A stretch of 64,000 bases of DNA. It comes from Patescibacteria group bacterium UBA5738 (lineage in GTDB: Bacteria; Patescibacteriota; Minisyncoccia; Minisyncoccales; UBA5738). Below the pieces are notes generated by a model. It made no database searches and was not told where the DNA came from. It was given only the letters and a program-made list of their open reading frames with translations. The stretch lies in the NCBI GenBank assembly GCA_002419295.1, contig DIFW01000034.1:9952-73951 (forward strand), written 5' to 3'. The translations under genes and the position numbers were made by a program. Shown here piece after piece: positions 1 through 9,030 of the stretch; the stretch's first letter is position 1, and each line of letters opens with the position of its first letter.

Positions 1-419
1 GTGGGATAGAGGACATAAAAACTTTTGCTGCAATGGCAAAGTTTTTAATGGCCCACGAAGACATTCAATGGGAATGGGGCAAGGAGAAAACCATCCAAGC
101 GAATTATCGCGAGGGTGAAAAAAGGTATCGGATTAAGGTATTTCTTGTCAAAGAAAAGGGTGGCTCAAGGTCAATAGGAATAAATTTTCATGGGGGAAAT
201 TTTATAGGGCATACTGCCAGCCCATTGTGGTGGAATTACCGTTATGGGGTGATAGTATATTTAGGGAAAGATGAGGTGATAAATTTATCTGGCAAAAGCG
301 ATTCCGTGATGTCCGAATCGGCAACACGAGTGTTGGCAGAGCATAAGGGTGGCTCTTATCTTCCAAGGAGTGATTTTATTGAATTGTGGGAGACATTGTT
401 AATGCGAATCAAGGTTTAG
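1..419 (+). CDS. Hypothetical protein, 5' end possibly outside the window
   Basis: The frame is open from the left edge of the window, so the true start may lie upstream; the first ATG is at 33 and would give 128 residues. No known domain is recognised. The protein is mixed alpha/beta in appearance, rich in Gly, Trp and Lys, with no signal peptide or membrane segment. It ends 41 bases before the CIRCE element of the heat-shock operon and has no visible link to it. Codon use looks like that of the neighbours. Confidence in coding is moderate, and function is unknown. Confidence 0.5.
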   Translation, partial: GIEDIKTFAAMAKFLMAHEDIQWEWGKEKTIQANYREGEKRYRIKVFLVKEKGGSRSIGINFHGGNFIGHTASPLWWNYRYGVIVYLGKDEVINLSGKSDSVMSESATRVLAEHKGGSYLPRSDFIELWETLLMRIKV

Positions 420-460
420 GAAGTAGACAAAATTATCTACTTTTTCTTTTTTAATAACGA

Positions 461-487
461 TTATCACTCGGGGGGCTTGACTGATAA
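461..487. promoter_or_regulatory. CIRCE operator (HrcA binding site)
   Basis: The inverted repeat TTATCACTC-N9-GACTGATAA occupies 461-469 and 479-487. The consensus CIRCE is TTAGCACTC-N9-GAGTGCTAA. The arms here are complementary at eight of nine positions and the 9-base spacer is exact. It overlaps the -35 box of the hrcA promoter and hrcA is the next gene, so the operon is most likely autorepressed by HrcA and induced by heat or misfolded protein, as in other CIRCE systems. Confidence 0.85.
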
Positions 488-504
488 TTTGGGGGTGGTA
501 GAAT
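477..504 (+). promoter_or_regulatory. Sigma70-type promoter of the hrcA operon
   Basis: TTGACT (477-482) and TAGAAT (499-504) are separated by 16 bases. The -35 box lies across the right arm of CIRCE, so repressor and RNA polymerase cannot bind together. The leader from about 511 to the hrcA ATG at 650 is AT-rich, with several imperfect TTTTCAAT repeats. Confidence 0.7.
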
Positions 505-649
505 GGGAGTGCGAATGGTTTTCAATTTACAGTTTTCGATTTTCAATGAATGGTTCAATGCTTCAATGATCAAACAAAATGTTGCGTATTTGTTTGAAGA
601 TTGGTCATTGGCAATTCAATGAAAATTGGAGCTTGAAAATTGAAAATTT

Positions 650-1366
650 ATGCAGATATCCGAGCGGCAGAAAAATATATTGGATACCATTATCAGGGAA
701 TATGTGGAATCGGCGCGGCCGGTGTCTTCGATGTATCTGGGGGAAAAGTATGATTTCGGGATTTGTCCGGCGTCAATCCGCATTGAAATGCAAAAGTTGA
801 CCGATGACGGTTTTTTGGAACAGCCGCACACTTCCGCCGGGCGGGTGCCCACCGATAAAGGCTACCGGTTTTTCGTGAATGATTTATTGAAAAGCGAGAA
901 CCAAATGGAAGTCCGGGAATTGGGGTTTGAACCCGGAAAAAGCATTGAGGATGAATTTGAAGATGTTTTCAAGCTGGCCAATTCGCTCACGCGCAGTTTG
1001 GCGCAGGCATCGTCGTCGCTGGTGCTGGGTTATTTGCGGCAGGAAGATGTGATTTGGAAAGAGGGCTGGGAAGATTTGCTGCAGAATCCGGAATTCGAGG
1101 ACAAGACCGCCATTGAGAATTTCATCAATTATTTGGGTTATTTGGAGGATGATGTCAAATCCCGAGGCTCGGAAGCCAAGTTGGATATTCACATCGGCGG
1201 GGAAAACCGTTTTTCCAAAGCCGGAGATTTCAGCGCCATAACCTTTTCGCTCCAGCCGGTCGAACAGGAAGAAGTTATTCTGTCCATCGTGGGACCCAAG
1301 CGCATGGCGTATGAGCGTAATATTGCTTTAACTAACGAAGTATTGAAACTGTTCGAGAACCTATAA
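650..1366 (+). CDS. hrcA: Heat-inducible transcription repressor HrcA, short form
   Basis: First gene of the heat-shock operon. Residues 1-70 form the winged-helix DNA-binding domain typical of HrcA, with the family signature around PASIRIEMQKL and the wing region HTSAGRVPTDKGYRFFV. The rest is a shortened GAF-like dimerisation domain; the C-terminal segment SIVGPKRMAYERNIAL matches the usual HrcA ending. The protein is 238 residues against about 340 in most bacteria, so the central insertion is missing. The start at 650 follows an A-rich stretch without a Shine-Dalgarno sequence. It should repress its own operon through the CIRCE element at 461-487. Identity is secure; the reduced central domain is the unusual feature. 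Confidence 0.9.
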   Translation: MQISERQKNILDTIIREYVESARPVSSMYLGEKYDFGICPASIRIEMQKLTDDGFLEQPHTSAGRVPTDKGYRFFVNDLLKSENQMEVRELGFEPGKSIEDEFEDVFKLANSLTRSLAQASSSLVLGYLRQEDVIWKEGWEDLLQNPEFEDKTAIENFINYLGYLEDDVKSRGSEAKLDIHIGGENRFSKAGDFSAITFSLQPVEQEEVILSIVGPKRMAYERNIALTNEVLKLFENL

Positions 1367-1375
1367 AATACAGTT

Positions 1376-1424
1376 TTCAGTTTTTCTGCCAGAGGTGGAT
1401 CTGTCCTTTGGCGGGAAAACTGAA
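1376..1424 (+). promoter_or_regulatory. Long hairpin between hrcA and grpE
   Basis: The left arm 1376-1395 pairs with 1405-1424 almost throughout (about 20 pairs with a few G-U or mismatched positions) around a 9-base loop. No U-run follows, so it is not a terminator. Its place between repressor and chaperone genes suggests mRNA processing or differential stability, as known for the hrcA-grpE junction in other bacteria; that role is inferred. Confidence 0.5.
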
Positions 1425-1442
1425 AGTTAATAATTGAAAATT

Positions 1443-1928
1443 ATGGATGAGGAAAAAAACAACGGCAAAGCAAATAAACTATCGGAACTGGAGGAGTGTA
1501 GGCAAAAGTGCGAAGAGAACCTCAATGGTTGGAAGCGCGCCAAAGCGGATTTGATCAATTATAAGAAAGAGGAAGGCCAAAGAATGGAAGAATTTGCCAA
1601 ATACGCGCGCCAAAGGTATGTTTTGGAAATTTTGCCGATTGTTGACAGTTTCGATCTGGCGGCAAAACGGATTCCCAAAGAAGATTTGGAAAACGAAAGC
1701 GTGAAAGGAATGATGATGATAAAAGCCCAGCTGGAAGATTTTCTGAGGGCCAATGGTGTGGAGGCAATTAATGCCGTTGGCCAAAAATTCAATCCCGAAC
1801 TCCACGAAGCGGCGCAAATGGCTGAATGCGAGGAGAAAGAATCGGGGACAATCATTGAAGAAATGCAAAAAGGATATATGATTGATGGGTGCTTGTTGCG
1901 CCCGGCGAAAGTGAAAGTTTCGAAATAA
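1443..1928 (+). CDS. grpE: Nucleotide exchange factor GrpE
   Basis: Cochaperone that releases ADP from DnaK. The N-terminal third is a charged coiled coil (ELEECRQKCEENLNGWKRAK), followed by the conserved LEILPIVDSFDLA segment near residues 60-72. The C-terminal beta domain carries FNPELHEAAQ and ends in GYMIDGCLLRPAKVKVSK, the standard GrpE tail. I chose ATG 1443; a TTG three codons upstream (1434) is the only alternative. Length is about 161 residues, within the family range. It lies in the CIRCE operon downstream of hrcA and upstream of the DUF3467 gene. The identification is secure. Confidence 0.93.
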   Translation: MDEEKNNGKANKLSELEECRQKCEENLNGWKRAKADLINYKKEEGQRMEEFAKYARQRYVLEILPIVDSFDLAAKRIPKEDLENESVKGMMMIKAQLEDFLRANGVEAINAVGQKFNPELHEAAQMAECEEKESGTIIEEMQKGYMIDGCLLRPAKVKVSK

Positions 1929-2018
1929 AATGGAGAAACTTTCATCCCGAGCAGATTGTGGTTAATATATCTATTATTCAGAATCTGCGAGGGGTTGAAG
2001 TGGTAAAATAATAAAAAT

Positions 2019-2312
2019 ATGGAACAAAATCAACAACAAAGTAAGCAGTTGCAGATTAAAGTGCGCGATGAGGAATTGAAGGGCGCCTATTCCAATTTGA
2101 TGCAGATATTGCATACCAAAGAGGAATTTGTGTTGGATTTCTTTTTGAACGCTCCGCCGCAGGGGATATTGGCGGCGCGCGTGATGGTGAGTCCGGCGCA
2201 TGCCAAGCGCATCGCGCAAGCGCTGGCGGAAAATGTGAAAAAGTACGAGGAAAAATTCGGCGCGATCAGCGAGGGCGAAGCGCCGGAAGGCAAAATAGGA
2301 TTCATAAAATAA
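2019..2312 (+). CDS. DUF3467 family protein
   Basis: A 97-residue protein with the DUF3467 signature: a KVRDEELKGAYSN segment, then HTKEEFVLDFF, a PPQGILAARV stretch, SPAHAKRIAQAL, and a final NVKKYEEKFG. The family is small, cytoplasmic and of unknown function. It sits between grpE and hsp20 in the heat-shock operon, which suggests a stress-linked role here; that is inference from position only. The ATG at 2019 follows an AT-rich stretch with no clear ribosome binding site. Confidence 0.75.
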   Translation: MEQNQQQSKQLQIKVRDEELKGAYSNLMQILHTKEEFVLDFFLNAPPQGILAARVMVSPAHAKRIAQALAENVKKYEEKFGAISEGEAPEGKIGFIK

Positions 2313-2406
2313 TTTTTAAATTTGCTAATCATCGTTGGAGCAAGAAGAAATTTTCAAATCCAAAACAGGTCAAATTGAAAATCAATCGAATTTCCAACGA
2401 AAAAAT

Positions 2407-2847
2407 ATGGCATTGATACCTTATCGGGGCGGATGGGATATTGATCGCTGGTTTGATGACAACGATTGGATAAATTGGCCGTCGTTCCAGTTGATGAAGA
2501 TGCCCGAAACGCCGAAAATGGACATTTATGAAAAAGACGGCAAGGTGGTAGTCAAGGCCGAATTGCCGGGTTTCAAGCGCGATCAAATCAACGCTCAAAT
2601 CAAAGACGGTGTGCTCACCATTGAAGCCAAATCCGAAGAAAAACAAGAAGAGGATGACAAAAAGAAGGGTTATTGGCGCAAGGAAATCCACCGCGGCTAT
2701 GTTAAGCGGGCGATCGCTTTGCCCGAAATCGAGGAAGACAAGGTTGAGGCGGAATTTGAAAACGGCGTGCTAAAAATCATTGCGCCCAAAACCGCGCCGC
2801 AAATTGAAGAAGCAAAAGCCAAGAAACTGGAAATCAAAGGAAAGTAG
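2407..2847 (+). CDS. Small heat-shock protein, Hsp20/alpha-crystallin family
   Basis: ATP-independent holdase. The alpha-crystallin domain runs from about residue 35 to 130: PKMDIYEKDGKVVVKAELPGF, KDGVLTIEAKSEE, then YVKRAIALPE and FENGVLKIIAPK, the classic A-x-x-x-n-G-v-L signature. A frame extension upstream to a TTG at 2335 exists, but ATG 2407 gives the usual N-terminus (MALIPYRGGWDIDRWF) and a typical 146-residue length, so I used that start. The C-terminal IXI motif is not obvious. It is encoded between the DUF3467 gene and dnaK, consistent with co-induction by heat. Confidence 0.9.
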   Translation: MALIPYRGGWDIDRWFDDNDWINWPSFQLMKMPETPKMDIYEKDGKVVVKAELPGFKRDQINAQIKDGVLTIEAKSEEKQEEDDKKKGYWRKEIHRGYVKRAIALPEIEEDKVEAEFENGVLKIIAPKTAPQIEEAKAKKLEIKGK

Positions 2848-2873
2848 AAAAAGGCAAACCTGTTTTGGAAAAC

Positions 2874-2893
2874 GGCGGGGCGAAAGCCCCGCC
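2874..2893 (+). promoter_or_regulatory. GC-rich hairpin with GAAA loop between hsp20 and dnaK
   Basis: GGCGGGGC (2874-2881) pairs perfectly with GCCCCGCC (2886-2893) around a GAAA tetraloop. No U-run follows, so readthrough into dnaK is expected. It may protect or punctuate the operon mRNA. The rest of the 190-base spacer is AT-rich with no clear promoter. Confidence 0.5.
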
Positions 2894-3038
2894 ACCGCTT
2901 GAAAAGCAGGAAAACCGAAAATCAAAATCAAATTATAAATGTTAAACAAAATTATAAATCAAATTTTTAAAATTTAAATTTTATATTTAGAATTTTGTTT
3001 ATCATTGAATTTTGAATTTTTAAATTAATAAAAAAATT

Positions 3039-4934
3039 ATGGCAAGAACAATTGGTATCGATTTGGGAACAACATTGTCGGAAATGGCCGCCATCGTCAA
3101 CGGCGAACCGAAAATTTTGGAAAACAAAGAAGGATCGCGTTTGACGCCGTCGGTGGTGGCAATTACCAAAACCGGCGAGCGTCTGGTTGGGGTTTTGGCT
3201 AAGCGCCAGCAAATTACCAACGCGAAAAATACTTTATTTTCGGTGAAGCGCTTTATCGGCCGGAGATTTTCGGATCCGGAGGTTCAGCGCGATTTAAAGC
3301 TTTTGCCCTATGAGATCCGCGAGCGGGCAGAAGACGGCGGAGTGGAAGTGAAAATGGGCGATAAATGGTACGCCGCGCCGGAGATTTCGGCAATGGTGTT
3401 GCAAAAACTCAAACAGGACGCCGAGGCCAAGCTGGGAGAGCCGGTGAGCGGCGCGATTATCACGGTGCCGGCCTATTTTGACGATTCGCAAAGAAAAGCC
3501 ACCAAGCTGGCCGGTGAGATCGCGGGGTTTGAGGTAAAACGGATTATCAACGAACCGACTGCCGCGGCGCTGGCTTATGGTTTGACCAAAAAGAAGAATG
3601 AACAGGTACTGGTCTATGATTTTGGCGGCGGCACATTCGATATTTCCATTTTGGATATTTCCGAAGATACCGTGGAAGTAAAGGGTACCGGCGGCGATAC
3701 GCATTTGGGCGGCGATGATGTGGATCAGAGGATTATGGATTGGCTGGTGAACGAATATAAAAAAGATAATGGCGTCGATCTGTCAAAAGACGATTTGGCG
3801 CTGCAAAGATTGAAAGAGGCCGCGGAAAAAGCTAAAATCGAGCTTTCCACCGCGATGGAAACCGAAGTAAACCTGCCGTTTATCACCAGCGATGCCAGCG
3901 GCCCCAAGCATTTGTATTACAAATTGTCCCGCGCCAAGCTGGAAGATTTAACGCGCGATTTGATTGAAAAATCAATGGTGCTGGTGCGCCAGGCGCTGGA
4001 TGACGCCAAATTGGCCGCAAAAGACATTGAGGAAATCGTTTTGGTGGGCGGCCAAACGAGAATGCCGCTGATCCAGGAAGAAGTGAAAAAATTTTTCGGC
4101 AAGGAACCGAACAAATCAATCAATCCCGACGAAGTGGTGGCGATCGGGGCGGCGGTTGAGGCGGGGATCTTGCAGGGTGAAGTGAAGGATGTTTTGTTGC
4201 TGGATGTGACGCCTTTATCGCTGGGGATTGAAACCATGGGCGGGGTCAACACGGTATTGATTGCCAAAAACACCACTGTTCCCACGGCCAAATCGCAAGT
4301 GTTTTCCACGGCGGCGGACAATCAAACATCGGTGGAAATTCATGTTTTGCAGGGCGAGCGGCCGATGAGCGCCAACAATAAATCATTGGGAAAATTTATT
4401 TTGGACGGGATTATGCCCGCGCCGCGCGGCATTCCTCAAATTGAAGTGTCATTTGACATTGATGCCAATGGCATTTTGAGTGTCACCGCCAAAGACAAAG
4501 CGACCGGCAAAAGCCAGACCATTCGCATTGAAGGATCTACCGGAATTTCCAAAGAGGAAGTGGAAAGAATGAAGCGCGACGCTGAAACCAACGCGGAGAA
4601 TGACCGCAAAAAGCAGGAATTGATCAATGGGCGCAATGCTGCCGATAATTTGATTTATACCGCGGAAAAGGCAATGCGCGATGCGGGCGACAAAATTGCC
4701 GCCGATACCAAGAAGGAAATCAGTGAAAAAATAGAAACCTTGAAAAAAGTCAAAGATGGGGATAATATGGAGGAGTTGAAGCGCTTAACGGACGATTTGT
4801 CGCAGGCCGTGTCCAAAATCGGCGCGCAAATGTATCAGCAACCCGGCGCGCCGCAAGACTCGGCATCGGGCTCAAAGAAAGGAGAAGACAAACAAGAGCC
4901 GGGAGCGCAAGAAGGAGAATATAAGGAGAAATAA
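3039..4934 (+). CDS. dnaK: Chaperone DnaK (Hsp70)
   Basis: ATP-dependent chaperone of 631 residues, a normal length. The nucleotide-binding domain starts with [13 protein letters not shown] (usually GTTNS), followed by the phosphate-2 motif [10 protein letters not shown] near residue 190 and [10 protein letters not shown] near 330. The substrate-binding domain starts after the [14 protein letters not shown] linker segment, and the lid is helical. The tail is low-complexity, rich in Gly, Glu and Lys, instead of the EEVKD-like end. It works with GrpE upstream and DnaJ downstream in the same operon. The ATG at 3039 follows an A-rich stretch. Confidence 0.97.
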   Translation: MARTIGIDLGTTLSEMAAIVNGEPKILENKEGSRLTPSVVAITKTGERLVGVLAKRQQITNAKNTLFSVKRFIGRRFSDPEVQRDLKLLPYEIRERAEDGGVEVKMGDKWYAAPEISAMVLQKLKQDAEAKLGEPVSGAIITVPAYFDDSQRKATKLAGEIAGFEVKRIINEPTAAALAYGLTKKKNEQVLVYDFGGGTFDISILDISEDTVEVKGTGGDTHLGGDDVDQRIMDWLVNEYKKDNGVDLSKDDLALQRLKEAAEKAKIELSTAMETEVNLPFITSDASGPKHLYYKLSRAKLEDLTRDLIEKSMVLVRQALDDAKLAAKDIEEIVLVGGQTRMPLIQEEVKKFFGKEPNKSINPDEVVAIGAAVEAGILQGEVKDVLLLDVTPLSLGIETMGGVNTVLIAKNTTVPTAKSQVFSTAADNQTSVEIHVLQGERPMSANNKSLGKFILDGIMPAPRGIPQIEVSFDIDANGILSVTAKDKATGKSQTIRIEGSTGISKEEVERMKRDAETNAENDRKKQELINGRNAADNLIYTAEKAMRDAGDKIAADTKKEISEKIETLKKVKDGDNMEELKRLTDDLSQAVSKIGAQMYQQPGAPQDSASGSKKGEDKQEPGAQEGEYKEK

Positions 4935-5076
4935 ACCATCGTCGGGGGGCCCCGAGTTATTCCGGCGGGTAAATAAGATAAAATATTCAATATTCAACGG
5001 TTCAGTTTCCAAAAGAATAATATCCAATAAGCAAAGATTTCAATTTGTTTGAAAAATTGATTATTGAATATTTTTT

Positions 5077-5104
5077 GAAAATTGAAAATTGAAAATTGAA
5101 AATT
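5077..5104 (+). repeat. Heptamer tandem repeat before dnaJ
   Basis: Four perfect copies of GAAAATT stand end to end and stop seven bases before the GTG start chosen for dnaJ. Similar AATTGAAAA stretches precede hrcA and grpE. Such repeats can change copy number by slippage, which would move the distance to the start codon. Confidence 0.75.
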
Positions 5105-5110
5105 GAGTTT

Positions 5111-6214
5111 GTGTCTAAGGATTACTACAAAATTTTGGGAGTGCAAAAAACCGCCACCGCCGACGAGATAAAAAAGGCCTACCGCGGTTTGGCGCACAAA
5201 TATCATCCCGATAAGGGCGGCGATGCCGAAAAATTCAAAGAGGTCAACGAAGCCTATCAAGTGCTTTCGGATAAACAGAAAAGAACTCAATATGACCAAT
5301 TCGGCAGTGCGTTTGACTCCGCCGGAGGCGGGACGGGATTCGGCGGTTTTGGCGGCAATACGGGCCGGGACGGCTGGTTTTGGGGTCGTCCGGGTGCGGA
5401 TTTTGATGTACAATTTGATGACTTGGGGGCGATGATGGAGGAAATGTTCGGTTTTGGCCGGTCCCAAAAACGGCGCGACGGCAAACGCGGTAAAGACATT
5501 CGTTTGGACGTAGAAATCACCTTGGAGGAAGCGTTTGCCGGTGCGCAAAAAGAATTCAAGATCACCAAAAACGGAGTTTGCCCGCGCTGTTCGGGTAGCG
5601 GCGCCGAGCCGAATACCAAGATAAAGGAATGTTTTTCCTGCCGTGGCACGGGACAAGTGCAACAGATTAAGAAGACCTTTTTGGGATCATTTACCCAATA
5701 CGCAGTTTGTCCGGAATGCGGCGGCGAGGGCTATCGTCCTGAAAAGCCCTGCAATGTTTGCAAGGGCGACGGCCGCGTGAAGATTGAAGAGAATATCAAG
5801 GTTACTATTCCTGCCGGAGTTGACAACAATCAGGTGATTAAAATAGAGCAAAAAGGCGAAGCGGGCCGCCGCGGCGGGAAAATCGGGGATTTGTATATGC
5901 GGGTATTTTTAAAATCTCATCCGGTATTTAATCGTAAAGGAGACGATCTCTATGTCTTGCGCGAAATTTCTTTGTCGCGGGCCGTTCTGGGCGGCGAGAT
6001 GGAAGTGCCCACGATTGAAGGCAAAGATATTTTGCTCAAAATTCCCGCCGGCACCGAATCGGGAAAGATTTTTCGGGTTTCGGGCAAGGGGATTACGCGT
6101 TTCAACGGTTTTGGCCGCGGCAATATGTATGTTCAAGTTGAAATCGCAGTGCCAAAAAAATTGAACAAAAAACAAAAAGAACTGCTGGAACAGCTCAAGC
6201 GCGAAGGTTTATAA
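5111..6214 (+). CDS. dnaJ: Chaperone DnaJ (Hsp40)
   Basis: J-domain cochaperone that stimulates the DnaK ATPase. The J domain is residues 1-70 with the HPD tripeptide in [10 protein letters not shown] Gly/Phe-rich linker follows, then four CxxCxGxG-type zinc motifs ([32 protein letters not shown]), then the two C-terminal beta domains. The frame is open upstream to a TTG at 5096, but GTG 5111 gives the canonical [11 protein letters not shown] start, so I used it; there is no strong ribosome binding site, only the heptamer repeat. Last gene of the heat-shock operon, closed by the terminator at 6227-6252. The call is secure; the start is moderately sure. Confidence 0.95.
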   Translation: MSKDYYKILGVQKTATADEIKKAYRGLAHKYHPDKGGDAEKFKEVNEAYQVLSDKQKRTQYDQFGSAFDSAGGGTGFGGFGGNTGRDGWFWGRPGADFDVQFDDLGAMMEEMFGFGRSQKRRDGKRGKDIRLDVEITLEEAFAGAQKEFKITKNGVCPRCSGSGAEPNTKIKECFSCRGTGQVQQIKKTFLGSFTQYAVCPECGGEGYRPEKPCNVCKGDGRVKIEENIKVTIPAGVDNNQVIKIEQKGEAGRRGGKIGDLYMRVFLKSHPVFNRKGDDLYVLREISLSRAVLGGEMEVPTIEGKDILLKIPAGTESGKIFRVSGKGITRFNGFGRGNMYVQVEIAVPKKLNKKQKELLEQLKREGL

Positions 6215-6226
6215 ATCATCATATTA

Positions 6227-6252
6227 AAAAACCGTCATATTCGACGGTTTTT
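6227..6252. terminator. Bidirectional terminator between dnaJ and the secreted protein gene
   Basis: AAAAACCGTC (6227-6236) pairs with GACGGTTTTT (6243-6252) around a 6-base loop, with A-run and T-run ends. It lies between the converging dnaJ and the minus-strand gene ending at 6283, and can serve both. Confidence 0.85.
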
Positions 6253-6282
6253 CAATATGCCAAATTTTTTAGCGGGCGATTG

Positions 6283-8796
6283 TTAAATCGTTGCGAGGAG
6301 TCTTTTTTGCAATTCAATAATCAACCGGCTGATCATTTCGATCAATAATCTTTTGGTTTCTTCAATTTTAGCTATGATTTCGCCACGAGATGATTTCGCC
6401 GATTCAATGGATTTTTCCGTATTATTGAGCGGCGATTGATCCGCCGCCATAATGACATTTTTCCGATCAATGCACTTTCCGTCGGAACAAGCTCCCGCAC
6501 AAGTACAAGTATCTTGCCATTGAGAAATTGAAAAACAAGCATCATCGGAGCATCCTTGTTTTAATATTTGGCGTTGGATTTGATTGCCCGAGCATTGATA
6601 ATTTGATGTTAGCTCATCGTTGCCGCAATTTTGCGCCAGCTCTTCTTGGGCGCCGCAAGAATTATACCAATATAAATTACCGTCATCGCATTTTTGTATT
6701 GCCCGCGGCGCGCAACCCGCAACGCATTTTCCGTTGGAGCATGCTTTGCCGTCATCGCAAACGCCGCAATTTATTGTTTGCCCGCAACCATCGCTCCATA
6801 ATCCGCATTTGTAATCCCCCAGATCCGCGCAAGTTTTAGGAGCGCAGACGGCGGTGCAATTATTGTTTGAGCAAATTTTTCCCGAAGAACAACTGCCGCA
6901 GGAAAGCGTGCCGCCGCAACCATCACTTGCCGTGCCGCAATTATAGCCCAAACTCGCGCAAGTTGTCGGAACGCACGCGGTAGAGCATTGGCCGTTGGAA
7001 CAGGTCTGGCCCGAAGCGCAACTGCCGCAGGAAATCGTGCCGCCGCAATTATTGCTCCAAGAACCGCAATTTTTACCCAATGAGGCGCAAGTTGTCGGAA
7101 CGCACGCGGTGGTGACGCAATCGCCATCGCGACATGTTTTACTTTCTCCGCAAGAGGTTGCCGCGCTCCATTTCAAACATCCTCCCGAAAGCGCGCAAGT
7201 CTGCGTTCCGTTGCCGGAGCATCGCCGGGTTCCCAACGGCGAACATTCGTTCGCACATGAATTTTCACTCAAAGAACCATACACTTTTCCCGAAGAGACA
7301 TCTGTTTTTTCCTGCGATACGGTTGATGAATTATTAAAATAAATTGACGCGCCGCCGATTGAACTGTACATGTATTGCCCCGCGGTCGGTTCAAAAACGC
7401 ATCCTTCGCAACAAACCGTGGAATTTTGGGCGATCAACGAATTAAAAGCGGATTTAAGGCGCGTTCCTTCAATGGTCAACGAACTGGCTCGATTGGCATA
7501 AACCGCGGCGCCGGCGTTGATCAAACCTCCTCTTAAAATAACCGGCACCGGCTCTTGTTCGATCCAGATCGCATGATTTTTTGAGGCTATATCCGTTGTT
7601 ATCGAATCTATTTCCAATATGATTTGGCCGCGGTCGGCCAGCGGATAGGGTGCATTGTGGTTGTTTTTAATATAAACCGCGCCGATAAGTCCGAGATTTG
7701 GAATATTGGTATTAATCTTTAAATTTTTTATCGTGATGCCGCCCGCGCCGGGATACTCATCGTTCCCGATTTTTAATATTCCGTTGTTGATTTCGGTGCC
7801 ATCGATCGCCAGATCAAGTTTGTGGTCGCCCACATTGATAATTTGAAGCGCCACCGTGCCGGAAGCGATGGTGCCGTCATTGACAAATTTCAATCGGCTC
7901 GCGCTTATTTTTTCGCCATTGTCAAAAACCAATCCTGCTTGCCGATTGTCGTGGCTGTAGATATTGTCCAGATAAGCATACGCTTCCCAGCCGCTACCGT
8001 TGTTGCCCAGATACAAGCCGGTGTTTGGGGAATTTCTTAATTCAAGATTGAAAAATTTGCCGCCGGTTCTTTCGCCGCCGGTGAGAATCAAGCCCGCGCC
8101 GTCGTACCAAAAAGGCGATTGCCTGTCTTTATTGCCGTCCAGCGTTATGTTGGCCAAAGTGAACGCCGAATAACCAAGCCCCAAGCCGTTGCTGGCGAAA
8201 ATAATCAGCGCCTGATGGCCGGAATAGTATTGGTTGTCGCCCAGTTTTAAAACAGTCTGGCCCATGCCGGCGCCGTAAATATGGATATTTTTCCCTCTCA
8301 ATGGCAGGGCGGTGTAATAATGCGCTTCCGATCCGGAAAGAACATTGTTGATCGGAACATTTTGGTCGGCGCGCAAACCGTCATAAGTGCCGGCGCCGAT
8401 ATATAACGATCCGTTGTCCGGAGTCGCAGCAATTGCGCTGCGAATGACGGCGGTATAGTCGGCGCCCGACGAGATCGTGCCTCCGGCGCTGTTCTTCGCG
8501 GTTGCCGTGTTCCCGGATTTGGAGATGGTAACATCATAAACCGATGGCAGGGGAGGCTGGCCGTTGACGCACGCGCCGTTTACGCATGCTTGCCCGGCGG
8601 CGCACCGCGCGCTGTCGTCGGCCCAATGATTGGCCAAATTCCCGCCGCTCCCCAGTGTTTGCCGGCAAACCCGGCATCCTTGAACCTGTCCGGCCGCGCC
8701 GCAATCATAGGAATTGGCGTTTGCCGGATTTGAAAAACCAAAAACCAGCCAGATTCCGGCAACAAGCGCGCCCCCCAAAATTTTTTTGTTTTTCAT
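6283..8796 (-). CDS. Secreted beta-helix protein with Cys-rich repeats
   Basis: An 837-residue exported protein. I chose the ATG at 8796, which puts a classical signal peptide first (KNKKILGGALVAGIWLVFGF, cleavage likely after ANA). Next is a short Cys-rich module, then a region of about 350 residues with the periodic Gly/Asn/hydrophobic pattern of a right-handed parallel beta-helix (pectate-lyase-like), for example the YGAGMGQTVLKLG and NSPNTGLYLGNNGSG segments. After residue 530 come at least three repeats of about 40 residues with C-x-P-x-T-C-A-x-L-G, C-G, D/N-x-C-G-x-T and C-x-x-G-x-x-C-x-x-x-x-C. The C-terminus is an amphipathic helix (KRLLIEMISRLIIELQKRL). No catalytic residues or sorting motif are recognised. 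It probably acts at the cell surface, perhaps in binding polysaccharide or a host; that is inference. Confidence 0.8.
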   Translation of the reverse strand: MKNKKILGGALVAGIWLVFGFSNPANANSYDCGAAGQVQGCRVCRQTLGSGGNLANHWADDSARCAAGQACVNGACVNGQPPLPSVYDVTISKSGNTATAKNSAGGTISSGADYTAVIRSAIAATPDNGSLYIGAGTYDGLRADQNVPINNVLSGSEAHYYTALPLRGKNIHIYGAGMGQTVLKLGDNQYYSGHQALIIFASNGLGLGYSAFTLANITLDGNKDRQSPFWYDGAGLILTGGERTGGKFFNLELRNSPNTGLYLGNNGSGWEAYAYLDNIYSHDNRQAGLVFDNGEKISASRLKFVNDGTIASGTVALQIINVGDHKLDLAIDGTEINNGILKIGNDEYPGAGGITIKNLKINTNIPNLGLIGAVYIKNNHNAPYPLADRGQIILEIDSITTDIASKNHAIWIEQEPVPVILRGGLINAGAAVYANRASSLTIEGTRLKSAFNSLIAQNSTVCCEGCVFEPTAGQYMYSSIGGASIYFNNSSTVSQEKTDVSSGKVYGSLSENSCANECSPLGTRRCSGNGTQTCALSGGCLKWSAATSCGESKTCRDGDCVTTACVPTTCASLGKNCGSWSNNCGGTISCGSCASGQTCSNGQCSTACVPTTCASLGYNCGTASDGCGGTLSCGSCSSGKICSNNNCTAVCAPKTCADLGDYKCGLWSDGCGQTINCGVCDDGKACSNGKCVAGCAPRAIQKCDDGNLYWYNSCGAQEELAQNCGNDELTSNYQCSGNQIQRQILKQGCSDDACFSISQWQDTCTCAGACSDGKCIDRKNVIMAADQSPLNNTEKSIESAKSSRGEIIAKIEETKRLLIEMISRLIIELQKRLLATI

Positions 8797-8873
8797 AAAT
8801 TTATAACAATTTAATAAAATAATTGATACAACTTTAATTATAGAACAAATGCTTTCCGCCAACAATTATTTTA

Positions 8874-8899
8874 AAAAATCGCCGGTAAAGGCGATTTTT
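8874..8899 (-). terminator. Terminator downstream of tRNA-Lys
   Basis: AAAAATCGCC (8874-8883) pairs with GGCGATTTTT (8890-8899) around the loop GGTAAA. In the minus orientation the T-run follows the stem directly, just downstream of the tRNA-Lys 3' end at 8908. Confidence 0.8.
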
Positions 8900-8907
8900 A
8901 AACTGGG

Positions 8908-8978
8908 TGCCCCTGGGGGGAATCGAACCCTCGTTAGCTGCTTAAAAGGCAGTTACTCTACCATTGAGTTACAGGGGC
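8908..8978 (-). tRNA. tRNA-Lys (anticodon TTT)
   Basis: Read on the minus strand the acceptor arms GCCCCTG and CAGGGGC pair perfectly (8972-8978 with 8909-8915) and the discriminator is A (8908). The D stem is ACTC/GAGT with a short 7-base loop AATGGTA. The anticodon arm has loop CTTTTAA, giving TTT at positions 34-36. The T arm carries the usual TTCGATT loop with one A-C mismatch in its stem. No CCA is encoded; the bases after the discriminator are CCC, so CCA must be added by a nucleotidyltransferase. Confidence 0.93.
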
Positions 8979-9030
8979 GGAGAAATAGTTGACGAGTAAC
9001 GAATAAAGCCGCAAACATTCAACAAGAAGG

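Noticed and set aside
616..852. Minus-strand frame opposite hrcA
   Set aside because: Its sequence follows the codon pattern of hrcA read backwards; no start context or domain. The same holds for most long frames opposite dnaK, the P-type ATPase, glnA, ino1 and aspS.
2335..2406. Upstream extension of the Hsp20 frame from TTG 2335
   Set aside because: The extra 24 residues do not resemble Hsp20 N-termini, and ATG 2407 gives the typical length.
4941..4960. TCGGGG/CCCCGA hairpin after dnaK as a terminator
   Set aside because: No T-run follows and dnaJ lies directly downstream, so it is at most a weak structural element.
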